DNA of 64,000 bases from Doris montereyensis (lineage: Eukaryota; Mollusca; Gastropoda; Nudibranchia; Dorididae), in the NCBI GenBank assembly GCA_037039925.1, contig JAXRKP010000695.1:110001-174000 (forward strand), read 5' to 3'. The notes beneath the pieces are model-generated. The model was not told where the DNA came from and made no database searches. It worked only from the letters and a program-made list of their open reading frames with translations. Positions within the stretch are counted from its first letter, which is position 1. Each line of letters opens with the position of its first letter. Below, one piece after another: positions 1-8,402 of the stretch. The position numbers and the translations under genes are program-made.

Positions 1-301
1 CCAAGTCAACTTCCTTTTCTCTACAACCCCCAGCAGATCTACGTAGTGATCGGTGCATTGCAGCATTCCTATCTTCACTTCTTCGTTGCTGATACGGTCG
101 CTATCAGAAATGTCTAGAGTCTTCCGTAGTATCGCATTTCAGTCGCTTGAGTTTTCCTGTGTAACTCTGCTATTCAGTCCATGATTCGCAGGCGTATAAG
201 AGGATGGATGGGACTAGTGAGTTTAAGAGTCCCAAATTTATTTTGGTGTTAATTTTAAGTCGTACCACTGTTTTGTGTTTACTCAGCGCTGTTGTCATTT
301 G
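1..301 (-). pseudogene. Reverse transcriptase C-terminal fragment (distal part of the interrupted element)
   Basis: On the minus strand about 300-200 reads QMTTALSK, then a degenerate KINLGLLNSLV. This is followed by LYACESWT at about 195 and, after a stop and a frameshift, LDISDSDRISNEEVKIG and KRKLTW at the window edge. These are the standard blocks after the catalytic domain of RTE/CR1-type ORF2 proteins. QMTTALSK repeats the AQMTAC found at 2106-2130, which marks where the nested element interrupted the frame. Confidence 0.8.
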
Positions 302-446
302 TTTATTCCTGACATCAACGATATGGAACAGTATGACCAGAAAACTTAAGATTCGACTTCATAAAGCACTCAGTTTGTCAATAGCCAGGTTTTTGGCTCT
401 GAAATATGGACCACGAGGAGAGAGGAAATGAATGCTCTCTTGTTAA

Positions 447-1795
447 TCGAAATGAAATGCCTAAGGGCTATCCTTGGTGTTACTAAACACGATAGGCTTT
501 TTGCTATTCGAAATGAAATGCCTAAGGGCTTGGTGTTACTAAACACGGGCTATCGAAATGAAATGGAGTTATCCTTGGTGTTACTAAACACGCTATTCGA
601 AATGAAATGCCTAAGGGTTATTTGGTGTTACTAAACACGATAATTCGAAATGAAATGCCTAAGGGCTATCCTTGATGTTACTAAGCACGATAGGTTTTTT
701 GCTATTCGAAATGAAATGCCTAAGAGCTATCTTAAACTTGGTGTTACGAAATAAACACGATAGGCTTTTTTGCTATTCGAAATGAAATGCCTAAGGGCTA
801 TCCTTGGTGTTACTAAACACGATGGGCTATTTTTGCTATTCGATAATGAAATGAAATGCCTAAGGGCTATCCTTGGTGTTACTAAACACGAACTACGAAA
901 TGGGCTTTTTGTTACTAAACACGATATTCGAAATGAAATGCCTAAGGGCTATCCTTGGTGTTACTAAACACGATACACGAAATGAAATGCCTGCTATCCT
1001 TGGTGTTACTAAAACGATACTTTTTGCACGAAATGAAATGCCTGAGCTATCCTTGGTGTTACTAAACACGAAGGCTGCGAAATGAAATGCCTAAGGGCTA
1101 TCCTTGGTGTTACTATTTGAGCTATCCTTGGTGTTACTAAACACGATAGGCTTTTGCTATTCGAAATGAAATGCCTAAGGGCTATCCTTGGTGTTACTAA
1201 ACACGATAGGCTTTTTGCTATTCGAAATGAAATGCCTAAGAGCTATCCTTGGTGTTACTAAACACGATAGGCTTTTTGCTATTCGAAATGAAATGCCTAA
1301 GGGCTATCCTTGGTGTTACTAAACACGATAGGCTTTTTGCTATTCGAAATGAAATGCCTGCTATCCTGGTGTTACTAAACACGATCCTTGAAATGAAATG
1401 TTACTAAACACGATGGGCTTTTTGCTATTCGAAATGAAATGCCTAAGGGCTATCCTTGATGTTACTAAACACGATGGGCTTTTTGCTATTCGAAATGAAA
1501 TGCCTAAGGAGCTATCCTTGATGTTACTAAACACGATGGCTTTTGCTATTCGAAATGAAATGCCTAAGAGCTATCCTTGATGTTACTAAACACGATGGGT
1601 TTTTTGCTATTCGAAATGAAATGCCTAAGGGCTATCCTTGGTGTTACTAAACACGATGGGTTTTTTGCTATTCGAAATGAAATGCCTAAGGGCTATCCTT
1701 GATGTTACTAAAACGATGGGCTTTTTGCTATTCGAAATGCCCTAAGGGCTATCCTTGATGTTACTAAACACGATGTGCTATTTGAAATGCCTAAA
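447..1795 (+). repeat. 61-bp minisatellite, about 22 copies, derived from RT coding sequence
   Basis: The unit contains CGAAATGAAATGCCTAAGGG, CTATCCTTGGTGTTACTAAA and CACGATAGGCTTTTTGCTAT. Copies differ by small indels and substitutions (TTGATG/TTGGTG, AGAGC/AGGGC). The first copy is in frame with upstream RT sequence and reads IEMKCLRAILGVTKHDRL, a conserved ORF2 block. The array is therefore an internal amplification of the retrotransposon. A period of 61 is not a multiple of three, so later copies change frame. Confidence 0.9.
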
Positions 1796-1932
1796 CACGC
1801 ACATACGTGACACATACGTGAACATGAACGAAACAGTCGAGGATGTGGTGGTGAATAGGTGACTTCGTTCGTTCGTTCGGTCATGTTGTCAGGGGTAAAG
1901 CACAAACAGGAATCAATGCCAGCTATAACTAT

Positions 1933-2109
1933 AAGTTAGATTTCACGAATCTAAGACCAAGAGGTCGCCCACCCCAAAGATGGTCCGACAACATTAGGGA
2001 GCAGTGCGGTATTCCGCTCCTCACAGTGGAAAGAATGGTACTATCCAAAGAACAATGGAGGAAATATATGTGTAATTGGGTCGCATCCTATGCAATTAAG
2101 TCAAGTCAA
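1933..2109 (+). pseudogene. RT C-terminal tail, plus strand
   Basis: An open stretch reads KLDFTNLRPRGRPPQRW, SDNIREQCG and then KEQWRKYM. RGRPP.RW.DNI and the SQWR block are the usual C-terminal signature of RTE-like ORF2 proteins. This is the last coding part of the nested element, and it lies immediately before the right target-site duplication. Confidence 0.8.
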
Positions 2110-2117
2110 AAACAAGC

Positions 2118-3250
2118 TGTCATTTGCGCCGTTCTTGCGTGAATTTCAGATTTGCATCCCGTTTGACTGATGATGGAGCCAAGACTCTTGAATTGTTTCA
2201 CACTTTCAAGCTGTTGGTCGTTTGCCGGGATGCTTTTCTTGATGTCTTCGTTGCCATTCCTCGTCAGTTTCGGTTGTTGTTGTTGTTGTTGTTGTTGTTT
2301 TTGCATTGATCTCCATGCCGTATTTTGTTCATGTTTCGTCGAATTTCTTTACAAGACTGGCCAACCCTTATTCACTACTTACTAGTCCATCAATGTCATC
2401 TGCGAACTTGAAATTTGTGATCGGTTGTCTTCTTATCATGTTTGTGTCAGCACAATTTACAAGTGTGTCGGTCATTACTCGTTATGTTGAATAGGGTAGG
2501 TGGTAAAAAGACAACCTAGCGGACACCGACGGGTGTATGGATCGATTCTCTGACTTTCTCTTGTGCAAGGACAGCGATAGTAGCTTTGACGTGTAGTTGC
2601 TGTGCCGCCTGTATCAGTATCTAGCCTATATGTTGTAGTGTTTCATAGTGGCCCACATTGCTGTATGCCCCACGTGATCAAAAGCTTTCTTGAAATTCAT
2701 ACATACTTGACATATTTCTTGCTGATGTTGGCTGTATGTTTCACACAAATGCCTGAAATTGAATACCTGGTTCTTTGCATTTCTCCCGCTCCTCAAAACT
2801 GCTTGTTCTTCTGTGATGATTTCTCCCGGTCGTGGTGTTAGACGGTTCAGAATGATTTCCAGCATGACTTTGCTTGCTTGACTCATCGGGCTGAATGTTC
2901 TATAATTCTAACATCGTTGTAGATTGCTTTTCCTGGGGAGAGTTAATATCAGCGATTGGGCGCATGTTGTCTGCGAGATTGTGTTGCTCTATTTGAAATG
3001 ATCGTCTGCTTTTCTTCTTTTTCAGGATTTGTTCAATGTCTGTATACTTCTGTTCAATCTATTGCTCTTTGGCTTGTTTGTATTCTTCCTGCTATTCAAC
3101 TTTCCTCTTTCGTCACACATTTCCAATATTGAGCTCGTGATCAAAGGTTGGCTTTTTATGCGGACCGTTCCCAGAGTTTTCGTTGCTGTCTTGGTCATTG
3201 TTTCGTTGAAAGAAGATGTTATTTGCGGCAATGCTGATGTCATGGCTACA
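2118..3250 (-). pseudogene. Reverse transcriptase core, minus strand
   Basis: The linker and fingers/palm of the host element are spread over several frames. 3022-3243 reads TLGTVRIKSQPLITSSILE and CDERGKLNSRKN, the usual segment before the RT. 2626-2886 reads ASKVMLEIILNRLTP, then FNFRHLCETY, then MNFKKAFDHV. Around 2385-2440 is KFADDIDGLVSSE, carrying the catalytic aspartates. 2106-2306 reads VKQFKSLGSIISQTGCKSE. Stops and shifts between the blocks show that it is dead. A short CAA/Q repeat at 2276-2300 (TTG on plus) is a local expansion. Confidence 0.85.
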
Positions 3251-3317
3251 ATTTGATGTCTGAAACGATTCTAAGGTATACAGCTTATTCATTAACTTTG
3301 TTAAAATCAATTGTGCT

Positions 3318-3635
3318 CTTGGTTTGGTTTGTTTGGGGTTGGCTTTGTTGTGATCTTCTTCAGGTTCACTTTTAGGACTGGCTTTGTTGTGTTCTTCTTC
3401 AGGTTCACTTTTAGGACTGGCTTTGTTGTGATCTTCTTCAGGTTCACTTTTAGGACTGGCTTTGATCTTCTTCAGGTTCACTTTTAGGATCTTCTTCAGG
3501 TTCACTTTTAGGACTGGCTTTGTTGTGATCTTCTTCAGGTTCACTTTTAGGACTGGCTTTGTTGTGATCTTCTTCAGGTTCACTTTAGGACTGGATTTGT
3601 TGTGATCTTCTTCAGGTTCACTTTTAGGACCATCA
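3318..3635 (-). repeat. 39-bp minisatellite, about 7-8 copies, from the EN-RT linker
   Basis: The unit on plus is built from GTTGTGATCTTCTTCAGG and TTCACTTTTAGGACTGGCTTT. On the minus strand, directly after the endonuclease motif RDHYMLLMV, the first copy reads LKVNLKKITTKPV in frame. The array is thus an expansion of retrotransposon coding sequence. The period is 13 codons, so open frames run through it. One unit is shortened near 3463-3500. Confidence 0.85.
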
Positions 3636-3703
3636 ATAACATATAGTGGTCTCTGTTAATGTATGCACCTGGGTATGTTCTTCTTTTGGCTTTCTGAATC
3701 CCG

Positions 3704-5818
3704 GTACAGCCGGTATGTACTAAAAGCGAAATATCATTAGACACTAAGTACAGCCGGTATGTACTAAAAGTGAAATATCATTAGACACTAAGTACAGCCG
3801 TTGTGTACTAAAAGCAGAATATCATTAGACAATAAGTACAGCCGGTATGTACTAAAAGCGAAATATCATCAGACACTAAGTACAGCCGTTTGTACTAAAA
3901 GCGAGACATCATCAGACAATAAGTACAGCCGTTGTGTACTAAAAGCGAGATATCATCAGACAATAAGTACAGCCGTTGTGTACTAAAAGCGAGATATCAT
4001 CAGACAATAAGTACAGCCGTTGTGTACTAAAAGCGAGATATCATCAGACAATAAGTACAGCCGTTGTGTACTAAAAGCGAGATATCATCAGACAATAAGT
4101 ACAGCCGTTGTGTACTAAAAGCGAGATATCATCAGACAATAATTACAGCCGTTGTGTACTAAAAGTGAAATATCATCAGACATTAAGTACAGCCGTTGTG
4201 TACTGTGAAATATCACTAGACATTAAGTACAGCCGTTGTGTACTAAAAGTGAAATATCATTAGACATTAAGTACAGCCGTTGTGTACTAAATGTGAAATA
4301 TCATTAGACATTAAGTACAGCCGTTGTGTACTAAAAGTGAAATATCATTAGACATTAAGTACAGCCGTTGTGTACTAAAAGTGAAATATCATTAGACATT
4401 AAGTACAGCCGTTGTGTACTAAATGTGAAATATCATTAGACATTAAGTACAGCCGTTGTGTACTAAAAGTGAAATATCATCATTCAATAAATACAGACGT
4501 CGTACACTAAAAGTGAAATATCATCATTCAATAAGTACAGCCATTGTGTACTAAAAGTGAAATATCATCATTCAATAAGTACAGCCGTTGTGTACTAAAG
4601 TGAAATATCATCATTCAATAAGTACAGACGTTGTGTACTAAAAGTGAAATATCATCATTCCATAATCAGACGTTCACTAAAAGTGAAAATATCATTCAAT
4701 AAGTACAGACGTTGTGTACTAAAAGTGAAATATCATCATTTAATCAGTACAGACGTTGTGTACTAAAAGTGAAATATCATTAGACATTATGTACAGCCAT
4801 TGTGTACTAAATGTGAAATATCATTAGACATTAAGTACAGCCGTTTGTACTAAAAGTGAAATATCATCATTCAATAAGTACAGACGTTGTGTACTAAAAG
4901 TGAAATATCATCATTCAATAAGTATAGACGTTGTGTACTAAAAGTGAAATATCATCATTCAATAAGTATAGACGTTGTGTACTAAAAGTGAAATATCATC
5001 ATTCAATAAATACAGACGTTGTGTACTAAAAGTGAAATATCATCATCATTAGACGTTGTGCACTACTAAAAGTGAAATATCATCATTCAATAAATACAGA
5101 CGTTGTACACTAAAAGTGAAATATCATCATTCAATAAGTATAGACGTTGTGTACTAAAAGTGAAATATCATCATTCAATAAGTATAGACGTTGTGTACTA
5201 AAAGTGAAATATCATCATTCAATAAGTACAGCCATTGTGTACTAAAAGTGAAATATCATTCATTCAATAAATATCATCATTCAATTATAGACGTTGTGTA
5301 CTAAAAGTGAAATATCATCATTCAATAAGTACAGACGTTGTGTAATAAAAGTGAAATATCATCATTCAATAAGTATAGCCGTTGTGCACTAAAAGTGAAA
5401 TATCATCATTCAATAAGTATAGACGTTGTGCACTAAAAGTGAAATATCATCATTTAATAAGTATAGCCGTTGTGTACTAAAAGTGAAATATCATCATTCA
5501 ATAAGTACAGACGTTGTGTACTAAAAGTGAAATATCATCATTCAATAAGTACAGACGTTGTGTACTAAAAGTGAAATATCATCATTCAATAAGTACAGAC
5601 GTTGTGTACTAAATGTGAAATACATCGTTGTGTAATAGTGAAATATCATCATTCATTAAGTACAGCCATTGTGTACTAAAAGTGAAATATCATCATTCAA
5701 TAAGTACAGACATTGTGTACTAAAAGTGAAATATCATCATTCAATTAGTACAGACGTTGGGTACTAAAAGTGAAATATCATCATTCAATAAGTACAGCCG
5801 TTGTGCACTAAAAGCGTT
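3704..5818 (-). repeat. 44-bp minisatellite, about 48 copies, probably from endonuclease coding sequence
   Basis: The unit on plus is GTACAGCCGTTGTGTACTAA, AAGTGAAATATCAT and a variable last ten bases. On the minus strand the copy joining the element reads DISLLVHTGCTGIQKAKRRT, which continues in frame into the endonuclease motif TYPGA. The unit therefore overlaps the usual YILV...IQ.A stretch of EN domains. Three variant blocks follow each other: CAGACAATAA (about 3850-4150), TAGACATTAA (about 4180-4460) and CATTCAATAA (4460 onwards). Confidence 0.85.
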
Positions 5819-5821
5819 GTG

Positions 5822-6030
5822 CTCTTAAGAAAAGTACTTCACCCTACTTTCCTCCCTTGACTCAGGTGTGAATGAGTACCCAGGCACAGAAAAAGCTTGT
5901 CAGAGTGTTAGTCCAAAGCGCATAACAGGATGCTGAACTGTATGCTCCCCAAGGAGTAGAGACGGACTTTGAATGAAATGGCATGCTGGGGGATAAAAAG
6001 ATGTAGTATGCAGGGATACGGACTGTAAAT
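5822..6030 (+). mobile_element. SINE-2 body, head missing, plus strand
   Basis: Blocks TACTTCACCCTACTTTCCTC, GACTCAGGTGTGAATGAGTA, AAAGCGCATAACAGG and TGTATGCTCCCCAAGGAGTA match, on the opposite strand, the SINE copy at 20915-21180. The CACTT...ACTC...CAGGTGTGAATGAGTA core is shared with the other SINE-2 copies. The tRNA-related head is absent. The copy abuts the 44-bp array directly. Confidence 0.65.
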
Positions 6031-6154
6031 CCATCTTTATCTTTCATTTGACGGTATTTATCTGTTGAGCCCTATCGATTTAACGTTTATCTCACACTGA
6101 CTACCTGTTGTGTATCATTATGTCTTTAAAATGATATGACAGTAAATGTCGCAC

Positions 6155-6632
6155 TATCAATTCAAACACCATTTCGCAATGAGTATTCCTTGAGTATCAT
6201 TGATTTAAGCATCGTTGTATTCAAACACCATTAATCATTGAGTATCCGTTGAGTATCATTGATTTAAACATCGATAAACACCATTAAACATTGAGTATCT
6301 GTTGAGTACCATTGATTTAAGCATCGTTATGTTTAAACACCATTAAACATTGAGTATCTGTTGAGTACCATTGATTTAAGCATCGTTGTATGCAAACAAA
6401 CACCATTAAACATTGAGTATCCGTTGAGTACCATTGATTTAAGCATCGTTGTATGCAAACACCATTAAACAATGAGTATCTGTTGAGTACCATTGATTTA
6501 AGCATCGTTGTATGCAAACACCATTAAACATTGAGTATCTGTTGAGTACCATTGATTTAAGCATCGTTGTATGCAAACACCATTAAACAATGAGTATCTG
6601 TTGAGTACCATTGATTTAAGCATCGTTTGGCA
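6155..6632. repeat. 59-bp minisatellite, about 8 copies
   Basis: The unit contains GTATGCAAACACCATTAAAC, ATTGAGTATCTGTTGAGTAC and CATTGATTTAAGCATCGTT. The first two or three copies are shorter and more diverged; the later ones are nearly identical. No coding or transposon origin was recognised. Confidence 0.9.
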
Positions 6633-6984
6633 ATAAACGTCTGATGTGCACTACTCACCACTAATTTATTTTATTTTTTTATTTCACAATGAAAACCTGT
6701 CGTGTACATTAATTCAACCTTTCGTGTTTACATTAAGCGACGGCCATCTTGGTCTGTACGTTCAACTTCCTCTCCGCTGTGGCAATCCGGTTTGTTTACG
6801 TTTTTCTGGCTTCCTGCCAGCTGTTCTTTAGAAAAGAATGCGGATCGGTGTGCACTTTCACGCCACTGCGTACAGTTGGTTACGTGAAGCTGCCCAGACC
6901 TTTAACCTTGTAGTCTATTCTAAACTAGAGAACAATAGCATCTTTCGTGTGGCCATTTAGAGCTAATAATAGAAAAGGGTGTGT
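6633..6984. other. Unassigned stretch
   Basis: Mixed-composition single-copy DNA between two arrays. Short open frames only, no splice-flanked exon and no recognisable repeat seen. Confidence 0.5.
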
Positions 6985-7240
6985 CACTTGTCGGTTTCTG
7001 TCGGCTTGAACATTGTCGGGCTGTATTGGCAGCTGTGTTTCGTCGGCTTGAACATTGTGGGCCTGTATTGGCATTGGCAGGTGTCGGTTTCTGTCGGCTT
7101 GAACATTGTGGGCCTGTATTGGCAGCTGTCGGTTTCTGTCGGCTTGAACATTGTGGGCCTGTATTGGCAGCTGTCGGTTTCTGTCGGCTTGAACATTGTG
7201 GGCCTGTATTGGCAGCTGTCGGTTTCTGTCGCTTTGAACT
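6985..7240. repeat. 45-bp minisatellite, about 5.5 copies
   Basis: The unit contains GTCGGTTTCTGTCGGCTTGA, ACATTGTGGGCCTGTATTGG and CAGCT. The period of 15 codons keeps frames open on both strands across the array, which explains the 91-127 codon open frames here. The first two units are irregular. No family was recognised. Confidence 0.9.
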
Positions 7241-7384
7241 TCCATCGGGGGTTTAGCGCATGTCGTTTTGTTTTTCGTCGATTTAAATGTTAAAAGGTTA
7301 AAAAACAAATAACATCAGTTATTATTTGACGATATCAGTTCATGACGTTGTTGATTAAAAACAAAATCTGTCCAATCAGATCAG

Positions 7385-7616
7385 ACTTGATCGGCCATGG
7401 AAGCGATGCCAAGGAAGGGGGAATTAACTCTGAGCAGTTCTTCCTGAAGATGGGCTCCTTGTGGCCCTGGTGGGCACGTGTCTGGGTACTACCAACAGCC
7501 TGATGACAGCCTACCAGGCAGAGCGCTACCAGATGGCCATCATCAACGCTGTTTTCCTGGGTGTTCTTCAGGTGCCCACAACATTTGCAGTGATCTACAA
7601 CTTCTTGAAGGATTGG
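7385..7616 (+). CDS. Orphan internal exon of an unidentified multi-pass membrane protein
   Basis: From about 7455 the plus strand reads LLVALVGTCLGTTNSLMTAY, QAERYQMAIINAVFLGV and LQVPTTFAVIYNFLKDW. It ends at a strong donor, TGG|GTAAGTAG, at 7616/7617. A possible acceptor AG lies at 7383-7384. Codon choice is C/G-rich at third positions, unlike the AT-rich surroundings, as expected for a real exon. The segment looks like two membrane helices joined by a polar turn (about AYQAERYQ). Upstream, 7385-7450 reads DLIGHGSDAKEGG and then NSEQFFLKM in a different frame, so either a one-base frameshift occurs near 7450 or the exon starts later. I do not recognise the family. No convincing partner exons were found within 8 kb of repeats on either side, so it may be part of a long-intron gene or an isolated pseudo-exon. 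Confidence 0.5.
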
Positions 7617-7713
7617 GTAAGTAGCGGTTTCGGGAGCATTCTTTTGTTGCCCAGGCAGTCAACGTAATTTGCTACTGGCGATTTACATCATGTGGGTAAC
7701 GGGAGGGGGAGGA

Positions 7714-8036
7714 GGGGACTCGGTAACCAGATGCAAGATGTCGGCCTCTCAACCTAAGGGCAGTGGTTTCGAGCGCCCCCCCCCCCCCCAAACGGTTGAA
7801 AACTTTTCTTGAGCTTTTTCGAGCAAAATCTTTCCGCCTCCCCCCCCCCTCCTGGTCCCAGTAGGACTTGGTGGATCGACACCTACTCCCATGGGAGACG
7901 GGTGATAAAAAAGAGGTCCTGAGTGCATATCAAAACACTTTGGGCACGGTAAAGATCCAGGGCAGAATTAAAAATTCTACCAAAAACCCCGAGATCACCT
8001 TAGTGGTAGATGTGGGTAAATCAAATCAAATTAAAA
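7714..8036 (+). mobile_element. SINE-A copy, plus strand
   Basis: A tRNA-related head (GATGTCGGCCTCTCAACC, then a damaged B box GTGGTTTCGAGCGCC) is followed by the family body. Body blocks are GGTGGATCGACACCTACTCC, GATAAAAAAGAGGTCCTGAG, CCCCGAGATCACCTTAGTGG and GATGTGGGTAAATC, with an (AAATC) tail. Homologous copies lie at 26316-26585, 37447-37770 and 51470-51790, and partial copies at 10985-11240 and (minus) 30855-31000. Two poly-C runs interrupt this copy. Confidence 0.85.
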
Positions 8037-8042
8037 ACATAA

Positions 8043-8118
8043 CGTGTGTGTATGTATGTGTGTGTATGTGTGTTGTGTGTGTGTCTGTGTGTGTGTGTGT
8101 GTGTGTGTATGTGATCTT
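8043..8118. repeat. (GT)n/(GTAT)n microsatellite
   Basis: Imperfect GT dinucleotide tract directly after the SINE-A tail. Confidence 0.9.
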
Positions 8119-8402
8119 GTGTGGGGACATAATTATGGACTCCATGGCTTTCGTTGTTTGGTTACTGGACAAACGACACATTCAGACGGATTTGTTTTGT
8201 TTTGCAGTTTGGGTTTTTTTAGGTTTAAACATTGGGTGTTGTTCTAATTTGGGAGGTGTGTGGGTGTGGGGTTTTGTTGTTCTTCTTATTTGGAGGGGGA
8301 GTGGGGTGTTTGTTTATGTTTTCTCATAGGGGAGTCGGGTGCTGTAGTGATTGCACACTAACTAGTCGCAAGATTTAAATTTCTTCTGTCCTCATAATGT
8401 TA

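Larger units (their letters stand above)
302..2117 (+). mobile_element. Nested, 5'-truncated plus-strand non-LTR retrotransposon with 9-bp target-site duplication
   Basis: The segment is bounded by the direct repeat TGTCATTTG at 293-301 and 2118-2126. It interrupts the minus-strand RT frame exactly there. On the plus strand it encodes an RT C-terminal region: KLKIRLHKAL (about 345-375), then GSEIWTTRREEMN (about 393-434), EMKCLRAILGVTKHDRL in the first repeat unit (about 450-500), FGHVVRG (about 1877-1900) and RPRGRPPQRWSDNIREQCG (1954-2010). These occur in ORF2 order. The middle is replaced by a 61-bp tandem array. It looks like a typical target-primed insertion of a 5'-truncated 3' end, later expanded internally. 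Confidence 0.8.
1..5818 (-). mobile_element. Non-LTR (RTE/CR1-like) retrotransposon relic, minus strand, nested and internally expanded
   Basis: Reading the minus strand from right to left, pieces of one endonuclease-reverse transcriptase ORF appear in the expected order. The endonuclease C-terminus is at about 3640-3703 (RRTYPGA then RDH, the degenerate SDH end of the APE-type domain). The EN-RT linker follows at about 3022-3250. The RT palm is at 2626-2886 (fingers with NFKKAFD). The catalytic FADDID motif is at about 2385-2410, then KSLGSIISQTGCKSEIHA at about 2170-2230. The C-terminal LYACESWT and EEVKIG...DLL...KRKLTW lie at 1-195. The ORF has many stops and frameshifts, so it is inactive. 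It is interrupted at 302-2117 by a second element and expanded by 39-bp and 44-bp arrays. The left end runs off the window and the 5' end is lost at the 44-bp array. The assignment to non-LTR elements is secure; the clade is not resolved. Confidence 0.85.

Noticed and set aside
204..431. 75-codon plus frame as an independent gene
   Set aside because: The right part is explained by the nested RT fragment (KLKIRLHKAL), and the left part overlaps the minus-strand RT on the opposite strand.
3704..5818. CRISPR-like array (repeated 44-bp units)
   Set aside because: Units are contiguous without unique spacers, the host is eukaryotic, and the sequence is traceable to a retrotransposon ORF.
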